A stretch of DNA of 64,000 bases. It comes from Palsa-89 sp963814795 (GTDB taxonomy: Bacteria > Acidobacteriota > Terriglobia > Bryobacterales > Bryobacteraceae). Below are positions 50,358 through 59,878 of the stretch, piece by piece. The position numbers and the translations under genes are program-made. Location: the NCBI GenBank assembly GCA_963814795.1, contig CAWFEK010000007.1, positions 186,001-250,000 of the forward strand, in the 5' to 3' direction. The notes below the pieces were generated by a model that saw only the letters and a list, made by a program, of their open reading frames with translations, was not told where the DNA came from and ran no database searches. Position 1 is the stretch's first letter. The number at the start of each line of letters is the position of its first letter.

Positions 50358-53300
50358 CACTTGCCTCCGACGATCCCCAAGTCAGCGGCCGCATCCACAA
50401 TAGCGCGGGCGATGGGAGCGGCTGTGGTGCCTCCGTATCCGCCGTGTTCCACCACCACCGCGAAGGCGATGCTCTTGGAGCGGTCGCCATCATAAGGCGC
50501 GAATCCCGCGAACCAGGAATGGGGCATCCCTTCATCGAGCTGCGCGGTGCCGGTCTTCCCAGCGACGCTGACCACCTCCCCTTTCATGGCCCGGCGGGCC
50601 GTCCCTTCCAGAACCACGGAGCGCATGGCGCGCGCGAGGAACCCAGCGAGATCCGGCGAGAGAATGGAACGCGGAGCAGCGGTTCGAGAGTTGCTGCTAT
50701 CAATCACCCAGCGGCCCTGCGGCATGGCGCCGGACGCCGCGATGGTGGCCGCCACGCGAGCCATTTTGAACGGAGTCACCAGCACCGGCCCTTGTCCATA
50801 GGCGGCGAACGGCATGGCCGCCTGCAAATCCGCGATGCTGCCGGCTGGGATTTCGAGCAGATTCGCCGTTTCACTCAGCGCTTTGGGACCCACAGAAAAC
50901 ACTCCCAGCTGCGCGAAGTACGCGTTACACGAAACAATGATGGCGCGTTCCATGGAAAGCGTGCCGTGCGCGGAATCGCCGACGTCATCGCGAATCGGTT
51001 TGCGCACGCCGGGGATTTGCGCGCCGGCACGGCCATCGGGGAGCCGGCGGCAGGTGAATTTCTGATCGGCCAGCGCGGGATCAAGGCGCAGCGCGGCCAT
51101 GGCGGTGACAAGCTTGAAGGTCGAGCCGGGCGGATAGAGCGCGTAGCGGGCGCGGTCCAGAAGCTCGTCGGGAGTTGCCTCGGCCGCAGTTGGTTCCGGC
51201 TCGCTCACCAGCGCGAGGACATCGCCTGTGTTCGGATCCATGACTACGGCCGCGCCCTTATCTTTGTGCGCCTTCGCCAGGTGATCCTTCAGCAGCCTGT
51301 CCACTTGCATCTGGAGGCGAATATCGAGTGAGGTTTTCAGGCTGCGATCGCGCGCCATGAGCTGGACGATCCCATTATTTCCGGGATGATGGCGATAGCG
51401 GACCAACGGAACCAATTCACTGTAATCAGTGAACCCTTGCAGCTTCACGTTCGAATCGTGTTCGATGAGCGATGCATTAGTCGCGTGAAAATTATCGCCG
51501 GTGCGCAAATCGCCCAATACGTGCGCAGTTGCCGGTCCAAAAGGATAGTGCCGATTGTCCAGACGCGAGCAGGCGCTATCGATGTTCACACCCAGCTTTG
51601 CGTATTCGGCGCGGCGTTGTTCCAGCTGGCTCCAGTCGCTGGTGGCGAGCAGGATGCCATTGCGGTCGAAAATATCTCCGCGATGGATTTCGTGCGCCAG
51701 CGAATTCAGCCGAGGGTTGTGCTGGGGCCGCTTCACGCCGTCGTCCTCGAAGACCTTGGTGTCGCGAGCCAGAAATTCGCGGTCGTGCCCAATCTGGTAA
51801 TAGGCGGCGAAGCAGAGCAATGTCACGGTGCAGACGGCCAACGCTCTTTCGAGCGACTGGACGGGACGCCGGAACGGTTGATCATCCACGCCCGCGCGTG
51901 AGTGATTGGAAATGGCCAGCAGGATTCCGAAGATCAGGAAATTGGCGAGCATGGCGGTGTTGCCCGAGCTTAAAAACGGCGACACTACGCCTGAGAGCGG
52001 AATGGCGCCCAGCACGCCGCCGGAGATCAGCAGCATCTCAAAAGCAATCAACGCCCCCAGGCCGAGAGCCAGGAACAGCCCATATTCATTGGGCGCGCGC
52101 AATCCAATTCGAAGGGCGCGATGCACCAGATAGCCAAGCAGCAGAAGAACGGCGGCCACGCCGGCGAAGCCCCACTCCTCGCCGATCGCGGGGAGCACCA
52201 GGTCAGTGTTGCCGGCCGGGATCATGGCTGGGTCGCCCCAACCGGGGCCCGATCCAAAAGCGCCGCCGGTAGCGAATGCCCACAGCGAATGCGCCAACTG
52301 GTTGCCGCCATGGACATCGTTGTCCCAGGGCGAAAGCCACATGTCGATGCGCTCCACAACGGTGGTTGGTTTGCCGAGCCTATATCCCACTGTTACGCCG
52401 GCGACCAGCAGCGCAATGCCCAGCAATGCCAGCCCGGCACGGCCGCGCGCCGCCCAGAACATCGCCAGAAACAAAAAGCCGGTTACCAACGCCGGGCCCA
52501 GATCTTTCAGCAGGAAGAATAATCCCAGCGCGCAGACAACAGCGCACATCACTGGCAAGACGTGCGAGAATCGCGGCAGATTGATCCAGCGCAGCGCGCG
52601 AGGCACCAGCTTCTTCTCGCGCAAATCGCGCAGCCGCTCCCAGTTTTGCGCGAAGTATCCAGCCAGAAAGAAAACCAGCAGAATCTTGATGGCCTCCACC
52701 GGCTGGAACGGTCCCAGATTCACTTTCGCGTCATTGCCGCCGGGTCCCGAGCCGAATCTTAGTAATCCGATGAATAACAGAAACGCGGCAAACAGGGGTG
52801 TGTAGCACCACTTGGAAAAGCGCTGATAGTTCAGGATACGCAGCGACGGCAGCAGAAGCACCACGCATCCCAGAGCGACTCCCCATGCGAATTTGCTGAA
52901 TTCCAGAGTGTCGCGCAATGGATCGCGAAGACTGATGGAAAGAATCAAGCCGATTCCGGTGAGCAGGTGAACCGCGGGCAGGATACTGAAATCGCCTCGG
53001 AACGCGCTCCATCGCCAGACCAGAAACACCACGTAGAATCCGGCAAAGTAAGCGGTGATCCAAATCAGAAATTGCATTTGAAACTCGCGCGGCGTGCGAA
53101 CCGTCATGACCGGTTTTAGTTTCGCGAGCGGCAGCAGCGGGATGCGTAATTCCCCGCGATGCTGCGGCTTCGCTTGTTGCCGGGCGAGTTGTTCCTGCAG
53201 TTGTTTTTGAAGGACGGTCCACTCCGGGTGGCTTTCGATTTCGGTTTTGCTCACTCGCAGGCGGGCCAGCGCGCCAATGTTGCGGATGGGCCGGTGCGCC

Positions 53301-53608
53301 GCAAGAAACTCGGAAGTCTTAGCTGCCACCGCTTCGCGCTCAGGTTCGCCGGGGAAGATCTGGAGGAACGGCAAGAGCTGTTCGGGTTTCGTGATGCTGT
53401 TCAGATCCAGCAATTCTCCATGATCAAGGCGGGATGTCTGCTCCCCGAAGTTATGGGTTTTGGCCGAGTACACTAAGCCAAGGCCGATCGATACGACGAG
53501 CGATGTGCTGGCCAGCCACGCGAATTCGCGCCATGCCACCCTCCGCGGCGTGCCGGATTCGGTGCCGACGGCCAGAACCTTGGCTTCCCAACTTTTAGTT
53601 ACTGCCAC
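50357..53608 (-). CDS. RodA/FtsW (SEDS) - class B PBP fusion: one-piece peptidoglycan synthase
   Basis: A 1083-residue protein fusing two enzymes that are normally separate partners. Residues about 1-170: one membrane segment (32-48) and an extracytoplasmic domain with a helix-hairpin-like IRNIGALARLRVS. Residues about 175-610: SEDS glycosyltransferase, with ten or so membrane segments and the conserved loop WDNDVHGGNQLAHSLWAFA (Asp431 candidate). Residues about 630-1083: transpeptidase with SxxK in PGSTFK (Ser829), SxN as SCN (893-895), and KTGT (1018-1021). It overlaps the kinase end by 10 bases. A fused rodA-pbpA ensures equal amounts; the domain order is SEDS then PBP. Confidence 0.93.
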   Translation of the reverse strand: MAVTKSWEAKVLAVGTESGTPRRVAWREFAWLASTSLVVSIGLGLVYSAKTHNFGEQTSRLDHGELLDLNSITKPEQLLPFLQIFPGEPEREAVAAKTSEFLAAHRPIRNIGALARLRVSKTEIESHPEWTVLQKQLQEQLARQQAKPQHRGELRIPLLPLAKLKPVMTVRTPREFQMQFLIWITAYFAGFYVVFLVWRWSAFRGDFSILPAVHLLTGIGLILSISLRDPLRDTLEFSKFAWGVALGCVVLLLPSLRILNYQRFSKWCYTPLFAAFLLFIGLLRFGSGPGGNDAKVNLGPFQPVEAIKILLVFFLAGYFAQNWERLRDLREKKLVPRALRWINLPRFSHVLPVMCAVVCALGLFFLLKDLGPALVTGFLFLAMFWAARGRAGLALLGIALLVAGVTVGYRLGKPTTVVERIDMWLSPWDNDVHGGNQLAHSLWAFATGGAFGSGPGWGDPAMIPAGNTDLVLPAIGEEWGFAGVAAVLLLLGYLVHRALRIGLRAPNEYGLFLALGLGALIAFEMLLISGGVLGAIPLSGVVSPFLSSGNTAMLANFLIFGILLAISNHSRAGVDDQPFRRPVQSLERALAVCTVTLLCFAAYYQIGHDREFLARDTKVFEDDGVKRPQHNPRLNSLAHEIHRGDIFDRNGILLATSDWSQLEQRRAEYAKLGVNIDSACSRLDNRHYPFGPATAHVLGDLRTGDNFHATNASLIEHDSNVKLQGFTDYSELVPLVRYRHHPGNNGIVQLMARDRSLKTSLDIRLQMQVDRLLKDHLAKAHKDKGAAVVMDPNTGDVLALVSEPEPTAAEATPDELLDRARYALYPPGSTFKLVTAMAALRLDPALADQKFTCRRLPDGRAGAQIPGVRKPIRDDVGDSAHGTLSMERAIIVSCNAYFAQLGVFSVGPKALSETANLLEIPAGSIADLQAAMPFAAYGQGPVLVTPFKMARVAATIAASGAMPQGRWVIDSSNSRTAAPRSILSPDLAGFLARAMRSVVLEGTARRAMKGEVVSVAGKTGTAQLDEGMPHSWFAGFAPYDGDRSKSIAFAVVVEHGGYGGTTAAPIARAIVDAAADLGIVGGK

Positions 53609-55548
53609 CGGCCGTGCCTCCGAGTTTGGGAGCGGTGCTGGCGCTTGGCCAGCTTCACCGGTTTCTTCAAGGTGTCATCCAGCTGCTGGCGAGCTTGATC
53701 GTCATCATCCACTTCGCGCAGGGCTACGCTGACATTCGAGTAACCCAGAATGGGCTCATAGAGCTGGCGCGCCCGATCGTAATCGCGCTGCGCCAGCCGC
53801 AGGTAACGCTGCTCGGTTTCTTTGGATTTTCCGCGAAACACGCGCGCGGCCAGCAATTCCGATGACGCCCGGAAACGGTAGCCATCGGCTTCCTGTTCCA
53901 TTTCGCGGGGGCCCGGCTGGAATCCCAGGCGCTCGGCTTCGTGAATCTCGGCGATAGCTTTGCCGACGTTTCGCAGCGAATAGATATAAATTCGCGCCAG
54001 GCCGAGATGCGGATCCGGAGCGCGTGGAATCAGAGAGACGGACTCTTGAAATTTCGCCTGGGCGGCCTGCACCGAAGCTTGACGTTCTTCCGGCTGATCG
54101 GCATCGGCCCGCACCAGTTTTAAATATCCTTCCACCAGCGCCAGCTTGCCCTGCGCGCCATGATCTCGCGCGTCCATATCCAGGACGTGCTTCAAACACA
54201 CCTGGGCTTTTTGCCAATCAAAATCCTCGATCGCTGGATTGGAACTGTTGCGATAGCGTTCAATCACATCGTCGGCGCCGCTGAGCAGGCTGGAGCGCAG
54301 CGGAGTGGAAAGCCGTTTGGCGGGTGAGAACTCGCCCAGAAAAGAATTGCGTTGGCCCAGTTTCTGAAAGAGATTCCAATCGGCATTGATGCCGGCAACG
54401 TTGAGGCGAGTGTAGTCCGGGTTGCGCAAGGGCGAACTGTCGTGCCAGAAGCGATACGCGTAAGCGGCGGGAACGCAGACCACTAAGCCGGCCAGCAAAC
54501 CCCAGCACAGCGCCACCAAAATGCTGAGCACCGATGCCACGCGCTTGGTTTTTTCCGGCGGCTTCAACTTCATTACACTCTGGCGCACCGTATCCGCCAT
54601 GCTTTGGACGCTGCGCGGAATTGCGTGCAGGATGCGCATGCGCTGTTTTTCCATGGTGGGATTGGTGTTCCAGGAAGTGCGCCGCTCCGTTTCCGCCACG
54701 GTGGGGCGGCTCTGTAGGAACAGGCGCAGATCCGTCTCGAAGGCAGCCGCCGAGACATAGCGCTGGTGCAGATCCCCGGCCAGAGCCTTGTTCAGAATTG
54801 CCTGCATCGGTTGAGGACAATCCGCCGGCAGCGCGCGCGGCGGACGCCGGGATTGGATCAATTGCTCCAGCTTGCGGGTGTCGCGCGCCTGGTAAGGCGG
54901 CGAACCGGCCACCATTTCGTACAGCGTAACGCCCACCGCCCACAGGTCCGCATGACGATCCACCTGGCCGCGGCTCAGCCGCTCCGGCGAGCAGTAGCCC
55001 GGACTGCCCAGGTTCAGATGCGTCCGGCTATGGGTGAACGTCAGCACCTTGGCGATTCCGAAATCCAGCAGCCGCACTTCATCGTCGGCTCCGATCTGAA
55101 CATTCGACGGCTTGATATCGCCGTGCACCACGGAGCGCTGCTCGCCATCGATCTCGGTTTGAAACGAATGCAGGTGATCGAGCTGGCTTAATATCTCGAT
55201 GGCGAATTTGGCGGCGCGCGCAGGATCGATGCGTTTCTCTTCTTTCAAAATCTCCGCAATGGTCCGCCCTTCGATGTATTGCATGGCGATAAAGAAACAT
55301 CCGCTCATTTCGCCAAACTCATACAGCTCGATCACGCGCGAATCGGCCTGGTGCAATTGCTTTTGGATGGCGGCTCCGCGGCGCTCCGCTTCCATAATCA
55401 AGAGCGTCAGCGGATCGGGAGATTCCTCAACAATTTTTAATACCGCGTGGCGCTTGGCGGCAGTGTCGAACGCCAAATACACGTCAGTCATGCCGCGAGC
55501 TAACTTGCGGATAATTTGATAATTTCCGAATTGCTTCGAACTGAGCAC
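53599..55548 (-). CDS. Membrane Ser/Thr protein kinase with C-terminal TPR sensor region
   Basis: A 649-residue PknB-type kinase. Catalytic features: Lys38 in AVLKIV, HGD at 142-144 (usual HRD) with Lys146 and Asn149, and DFG at 162-164; the substrate-side SPE block (CSPERLS) is present. The glycine loop is degenerate (LARGMTDVYLA). One membrane segment is at about 337-367. The C-terminal region (about 390-620) is TPR-like and probably extracytoplasmic, in place of the PASTA repeats of PknB. The start GTG 55548 is accepted. Activity is likely but the unusual P-loop leaves room for a pseudokinase. Confidence 0.88.
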   Translation of the reverse strand: MLSSKQFGNYQIIRKLARGMTDVYLAFDTAAKRHAVLKIVEESPDPLTLLIMEAERRGAAIQKQLHQADSRVIELYEFGEMSGCFFIAMQYIEGRTIAEILKEEKRIDPARAAKFAIEILSQLDHLHSFQTEIDGEQRSVVHGDIKPSNVQIGADDEVRLLDFGIAKVLTFTHSRTHLNLGSPGYCSPERLSRGQVDRHADLWAVGVTLYEMVAGSPPYQARDTRKLEQLIQSRRPPRALPADCPQPMQAILNKALAGDLHQRYVSAAAFETDLRLFLQSRPTVAETERRTSWNTNPTMEKQRMRILHAIPRSVQSMADTVRQSVMKLKPPEKTKRVASVLSILVALCWGLLAGLVVCVPAAYAYRFWHDSSPLRNPDYTRLNVAGINADWNLFQKLGQRNSFLGEFSPAKRLSTPLRSSLLSGADDVIERYRNSSNPAIEDFDWQKAQVCLKHVLDMDARDHGAQGKLALVEGYLKLVRADADQPEERQASVQAAQAKFQESVSLIPRAPDPHLGLARIYIYSLRNVGKAIAEIHEAERLGFQPGPREMEQEADGYRFRASSELLAARVFRGKSKETEQRYLRLAQRDYDRARQLYEPILGYSNVSVALREVDDDDQARQQLDDTLKKPVKLAKRQHRSQTRRHGRWQ

Positions 55549-55594
55549 AAATTGCCTAAGTGAGGTTGACGCAGACGCGGGCGGGCGGTTTCGC

Positions 55595-56530
55595 TTACCG
55601 CCATGCTAACGCCAGAGCCACCCCTATTGCAAACCCGTAGATTAAGAAAGCTACGCGGCTGGTGACGGCCCGGCGCACTCGGGACGCCCGCGGTTTTGCC
55701 GCCTCCGTTACGGCGCCCTCGCGGGCGCGGGTGATGGAATGGCGGGCGCGGGCTTCGGCCATTTGAGGCGAATCGTTTCCCAGGAACTCGCTGCCCGCCA
55801 CGAAGATAACCGAGATATTGTCTTTGCCGCCGGCGCGATTGGCGGCGTAGACCAGATCGTGGGCCACTTGTTCGGCATCGCCGTCGTAGCGGTCGATGAT
55901 CTCGCTCATTTCGGTCGAAGTGATCAGGTCGCTCAGTCCGTCGCTGCACAGGAGAATGGCGGCGTCGGGCTTAAATAAAAACTCTTTCATCTCGACGAAT
56001 TCCTCTTCCTCGGGCTCCCGGCGCCTGGTTCCGACATCGCGGAAGACCTCGTGACGGCGCGGGTGCAGCATCGCTTCGGTCTCGCTCAACTCGCCGCGGT
56101 CCTCGCGCTCGCCTACCGGCGAATGATCCGAGGTGAGCTTGCGCATGGCGCCATTCCAGATAAGATACAATCGGGAGTCGCCCACGTGGCCGACGATGAC
56201 GCGGTCATCGTTCATTACTGCCAGGGTGAGGACGCAGGCCATGCCGCGCCAATCTTCGTTTTCCTGGGCGAGATCGCAAATGCGATTGTTGGCGGCGGCG
56301 ATGGCGTTGCGAACGCGTTGCTTCGGGTCGCCACCGTTGGTTTCAAGTTCCGCTCGGATAACGTCTAGTGCGGTTACCGCGGCTTTCTCGCCGGCGGCGT
56401 GGCCGCCCAAGCCGTCGATTACCAGGAAGATGCCGAGGGTGTCGTCCACATAGCTGCGGTCCTGATTCTCGGCGCGCAGACGGCCAGGGTCGGTGAGTGC
56501 GGCGGAGCGCCATTTAGTGGTTACGCCCAT
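55595..56530 (-). CDS. PP2C-type (PstP-like) Ser/Thr phosphatase with C-terminal membrane anchor
   Basis: A 311-residue metal-dependent phosphatase. The motifs AENQDR, DGLGGHAAGE, GHVGDSRLYL, CSDGLSDL and GKDNISVI hold the aspartates that bind the two Mn/Mg ions. A basic linker (RASRVRRAVTS) precedes one membrane segment at the C-terminus (about 290-308), so the enzyme faces the cytoplasm. It would reverse the kinase encoded next to it. 46 bases separate it from the kinase gene. Confidence 0.92.
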   Translation of the reverse strand: MGVTTKWRSAALTDPGRLRAENQDRSYVDDTLGIFLVIDGLGGHAAGEKAAVTALDVIRAELETNGGDPKQRVRNAIAAANNRICDLAQENEDWRGMACVLTLAVMNDDRVIVGHVGDSRLYLIWNGAMRKLTSDHSPVGEREDRGELSETEAMLHPRRHEVFRDVGTRRREPEEEEFVEMKEFLFKPDAAILLCSDGLSDLITSTEMSEIIDRYDGDAEQVAHDLVYAANRAGGKDNISVIFVAGSEFLGNDSPQMAEARARHSITRAREGAVTEAAKPRASRVRRAVTSRVAFLIYGFAIGVALALAWR

Positions 56531-56533
56531 GTT

Positions 56534-56562
56534 AGTTGGCAGGCGAAAGCGCCTGCCCCACG
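56534..56562. repeat. Family A palindromic repeat inside the operon
   Basis: One perfect unit (GGCAGGCG-AAAG-CGCCTGCC) lies in the 37-base gap between the first FHA gene and the PP2C gene. As an RNA hairpin it could affect the relative expression of the two. Confidence 0.85.
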
Positions 56563-56567
56563 GTGGC

Positions 56568-57362
56568 TCACGACTTGGCCTCGAAGTGGAGGGTCAGGAC
56601 TTCGGCTACGCCGATTTCGGCTTGGGCCGGTAGCTTCTCTTCCTGGCCGCGGGTCAAGCGCTTGCCGTTTAACCAGGTGCCGTTCATACTGTTGTCGACG
56701 ATCAGAAACCCGCCGCGCGCGGCATCGCGCCGGACGCGTAAGTGTTCGCGCGATACTTCGTCGTTGGTATAGAGCGCCAGGTTCACCAGTACGTCATCGC
56801 CGCCGCGCCCGATGCTGATTTCGTCCTGCAGCATGAGATACGTTTGCGGACCTGAGTCGTCTTCATAGCGGATTTCGGCGAGAGCGCGGTCGCTGGATCG
56901 CCGCGTTCCGGTTGCGGATCCCACGGCAGGCTCGCGATCAAGCAGCGTGGTTTTGGTTCCGTGATAGCCGGGCTGCGGAACTTCGTTCAGCTCGGAATGG
57001 ATCTCCACGTCGCCCAGCGGCACCACGCCTTCCGAATCCGGAAAGAACTCGAAGGCGAAATCCTTGCACGCGATCTTGTATGGTTTTCGCTCCTTGCCAG
57101 GGCGAATAACGCTTAATCCCAGGGGTTTCGCATTCAACTGTTCCAGGCGCGCCGCGAGGGCCCGCCTGGCGTCCTCTTTAATTAAATCGAAGACGCCGGT
57201 GAGCCGCGTATAATCGTCCGGATGCAGATAGAGGCTGAAGATACATGGCAGCAAGGTGCTGTACGCCATTTCGAATTGCCCCAATTCCATGTTCCGGATG
57301 AGTTGATCGATGACCGTCCGGCCGGTGATGCTGCCTTCCACCGGGCCTTTCACCTTGGGCAT
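56568..57362 (-). CDS. FHA-domain protein with FhaA-like N-terminus (first gene of signalling operon)
   Basis: A 264-residue protein. Residues about 10-95 resemble the FhaA N-terminal domain (IFSLYLHPDDYTRLTG; then ARRALAARLEQLN). Residues about 170-260 are an FHA domain with ISIGRGGDD, VSREHLRVR and NSMNGTWLNG, matching a functional phosphothreonine pocket. ATG 57362 has GGAGGTG upstream and is preferred over GTG 57377. It leads the operon, which then reads PP2C, kinase, SEDS-PBP, second FHA. Confidence 0.9.
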   Translation of the reverse strand: MPKVKGPVEGSITGRTVIDQLIRNMELGQFEMAYSTLLPCIFSLYLHPDDYTRLTGVFDLIKEDARRALAARLEQLNAKPLGLSVIRPGKERKPYKIACKDFAFEFFPDSEGVVPLGDVEIHSELNEVPQPGYHGTKTTLLDREPAVGSATGTRRSSDRALAEIRYEDDSGPQTYLMLQDEISIGRGGDDVLVNLALYTNDEVSREHLRVRRDAARGGFLIVDNSMNGTWLNGKRLTRGQEEKLPAQAEIGVAEVLTLHFEAKS

Positions 57363-57414
57363 GCCGCACACCTCCACTTGGAATTCGACGCGGCCCGAGG
57401 GGCCGGCGGTTTCG

Positions 57415-59877
57415 CTACTCGTCTCGTAATACTATCGCCGGATCTACCCGAAGCGCTGAGGATACGGCAATAGTCGTTGCCGCCAAGGCGATCAGCAGCA
57501 CCGCGGCTACCGATGAAGCTACGGTGATTGAATCGGTTGACGAAATTTCATATAGCACGGTCGAAAAGGCAGGCGTGGCGGCGTAGAACCCGGCCACGCC
57601 GACCAGGACACCAACGCCGGCAATGCGCAGTGGCCGAGCCGAGAAGAGCCACAAGACATCGGCGGCGCGCGCACCTAGAGCCACGCGGATGCCAATTTCA
57701 CGCCGGCTTTGGGCGATGGCATACGCCAATGTCGCGTAGACGCCTAGTGTCGCGAGCACAGCGGCGGCCGCGGCGAATACCGATGCCAGCCACGCCAGCA
57801 GCCGTTCGGCCCACAGCGTGGCATCCACTTCTTCCGACAGCGTTCGGATCTCGTAAAAAGGCAAGCGGGGATCGATTTGGTTCAGCGCGCGACGCACCGA
57901 TTGAATAATCCCTTCCGGCAGGTTTTTGGTGCGCACATGCAGGATGAAGCCGGCTACGTACTTTGGATCCGAATAGGCGAAGTTGTAAATAGTCGGCGGG
58001 ATGGTCTCGCGCAAAGAACGGTACTTCGCATCGCCGACCACGCCGATAATTTCGTAATCCGCAGGCACAATCTTTTCGATTCCGATTCCGAATTTCCGTC
58101 CAATGGGGTCCACGTCAGGAAAGAAGCGGCGGACAAAGGCGCGGTTGACAATTACGTGAAAGGGCTTCGATTCCGGTTCATCCGGACGGAAGTTCCTTCC
58201 CGCCAGCAGCGGGATACGCATGGTTTCAAAATAGTCTGGAGAAATGAAATTCATGCTGCTGTTGAGAAAGTCGCTGCGCGGCGCGATCTGGCCTTCGGGA
58301 GCGGCGGTGGCTTTGATTCCGGTTCCGTGCATCAGGCCCACCATGGCGCTGGCGGCCGACTGCACTCCAGGCAGATCTTTTACGGCGGCAAGCAGACGCG
58401 TGCGCAGGGACACGGCTTGGGGCACAGTGTAATTCGCCATTTCCGGGTCAAGCGAGAATGTAACGATGTGATCGCGGTCGAAGCCGGGATCGAGCGCGCG
58501 AAGATGCCGGAACGTGGAGACCAGCAACCCGGCGCCGGCCAGCAGAAAAGTACACAGGGCGATTTGCAGCGCCACCAGCATCCAGCGCAGCGGCTGGCGC
58601 GACGTGGCGCGGGCCGCTTTGAGCGACCCATGCAGATTCGCGCGTGTTGCCTGGAACGCCGCGGGAAGGCCCGCGAACAAGGCGCAGGCGACACACAGCG
58701 CGACGGCGAAACCCAGCATGCGGCCGTCGGGCCGGAGATCCACGGAAAGCGTTAGCAACGTGGCGGCTCGATCGCGCAACGGGGGAAGCGCTCGGACCAG
58801 TAACGGCGCCGCCGCAAATGCGACGCATAACCCCGCTGCTCCTCCCAGGGCTGTAAGAACCAGGCTCTCGGTCAGCCACTGCCGGACTAAGCGGCCCGTT
58901 GTAGCACCAATGGCCAGCCGTACCGCTGTTTCTTCGCGGCGCGCCGACGTTCGTGCCAGCAACAGACCTCCTACATTGGCGCAGATCATGAACAGCAGCA
59001 GCCCCACGCCGCTCATCAGTAAGATCAGGCCCGACGCAAATTTGGGACGGATCAGCGAAACGCCCTTGGCGATGGGCTGCAACTCCAGACGCTCACGGCG
59101 AGCCATGCTGTCCCGATCGGTTTCCATGGCCGCGTGCACAATGCCGGCCGTCTCGGCTTGAGCGCGCCCCAGACTCACGCCCGGACGCAGACGCGCAACC
59201 AACGAGTACTCAACCTTGCGAAACGAGTTGGCGTCCGGATTGGTTCGAGACACCAAACTCGCCGCCATCAAAGGAACGAAGATATCGGGCGTTGTTTCAG
59301 CCTCGATGCCGTTGAATCGTTGCGGCATCACTCCCACAACGGTGAACGGCCGATCGTCCAGCGTGATGGTTCTCCCAACGATTGCCGGATCGCGCTGAAG
59401 CTGGCTCCGCCAGTATGAGTGACTCACCACCACGGGCGGCGCGGCTGCCGGGTTGAGCGAATCGGGGGAAGTCAGAATGCGGCCGTACAATGCTTGCACT
59501 CCCAGAGCGGTGAAGAAATTTCCGGTCACAATCTGGCAGCGGATGCGGCGCACACCGCTCGCATCGCGCACCGCGGTGTTCGCGTCCGCATAGCCAATGA
59601 GTTCGGTGAGACTGGTAGACTTGCGCTGGAGCGCTTCAAAAACGTCGTAGCTGTAGTAGCTGGTTGGCCCAAGATTCTGGACCACCTGGACCAAACGCAC
59701 CAGTTGCTCCGGGTTCCTTACCGGAAGAGGGCGCAGCAACAACGTGTCCAACAATATGAAGATTGCGCCGTTCAGGCCGATGCCGAGCGCCAGCGGAACA
59801 ATCACGTAAATATCAAACATCGGCGCTTTGCGAATAAGCCGGAAGGCGTACAGGATGTCCCGGACGAAGTCGGTCAC
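57415..59877 (-). CDS. ADOP-family ABC permease (orphan)
   Basis: An 820-residue permease of the same duplicated type: first half starts IVPLALGIGLNGAIFILLDTLLLRPL, second half near 420-440, and it ends SALRVDPAIVLRDE. No ATPase is nearby. The start GTG 59877 is 2 bases from the divergent glycosyltransferase start, so transcription of the two must share control DNA lying inside coding sequence. The stop is about 50 bases from the upstream end of the FHA gene. Confidence 0.9.
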   Translation of the reverse strand: MTDFVRDILYAFRLIRKAPMFDIYVIVPLALGIGLNGAIFILLDTLLLRPLPVRNPEQLVRLVQVVQNLGPTSYYSYDVFEALQRKSTSLTELIGYADANTAVRDASGVRRIRCQIVTGNFFTALGVQALYGRILTSPDSLNPAAAPPVVVSHSYWRSQLQRDPAIVGRTITLDDRPFTVVGVMPQRFNGIEAETTPDIFVPLMAASLVSRTNPDANSFRKVEYSLVARLRPGVSLGRAQAETAGIVHAAMETDRDSMARRERLELQPIAKGVSLIRPKFASGLILLMSGVGLLLFMICANVGGLLLARTSARREETAVRLAIGATTGRLVRQWLTESLVLTALGGAAGLCVAFAAAPLLVRALPPLRDRAATLLTLSVDLRPDGRMLGFAVALCVACALFAGLPAAFQATRANLHGSLKAARATSRQPLRWMLVALQIALCTFLLAGAGLLVSTFRHLRALDPGFDRDHIVTFSLDPEMANYTVPQAVSLRTRLLAAVKDLPGVQSAASAMVGLMHGTGIKATAAPEGQIAPRSDFLNSSMNFISPDYFETMRIPLLAGRNFRPDEPESKPFHVIVNRAFVRRFFPDVDPIGRKFGIGIEKIVPADYEIIGVVGDAKYRSLRETIPPTIYNFAYSDPKYVAGFILHVRTKNLPEGIIQSVRRALNQIDPRLPFYEIRTLSEEVDATLWAERLLAWLASVFAAAAAVLATLGVYATLAYAIAQSRREIGIRVALGARAADVLWLFSARPLRIAGVGVLVGVAGFYAATPAFSTVLYEISSTDSITVASSVAAVLLIALAATTIAVSSALRVDPAIVLRDE

Positions 59878-59878
59878 T

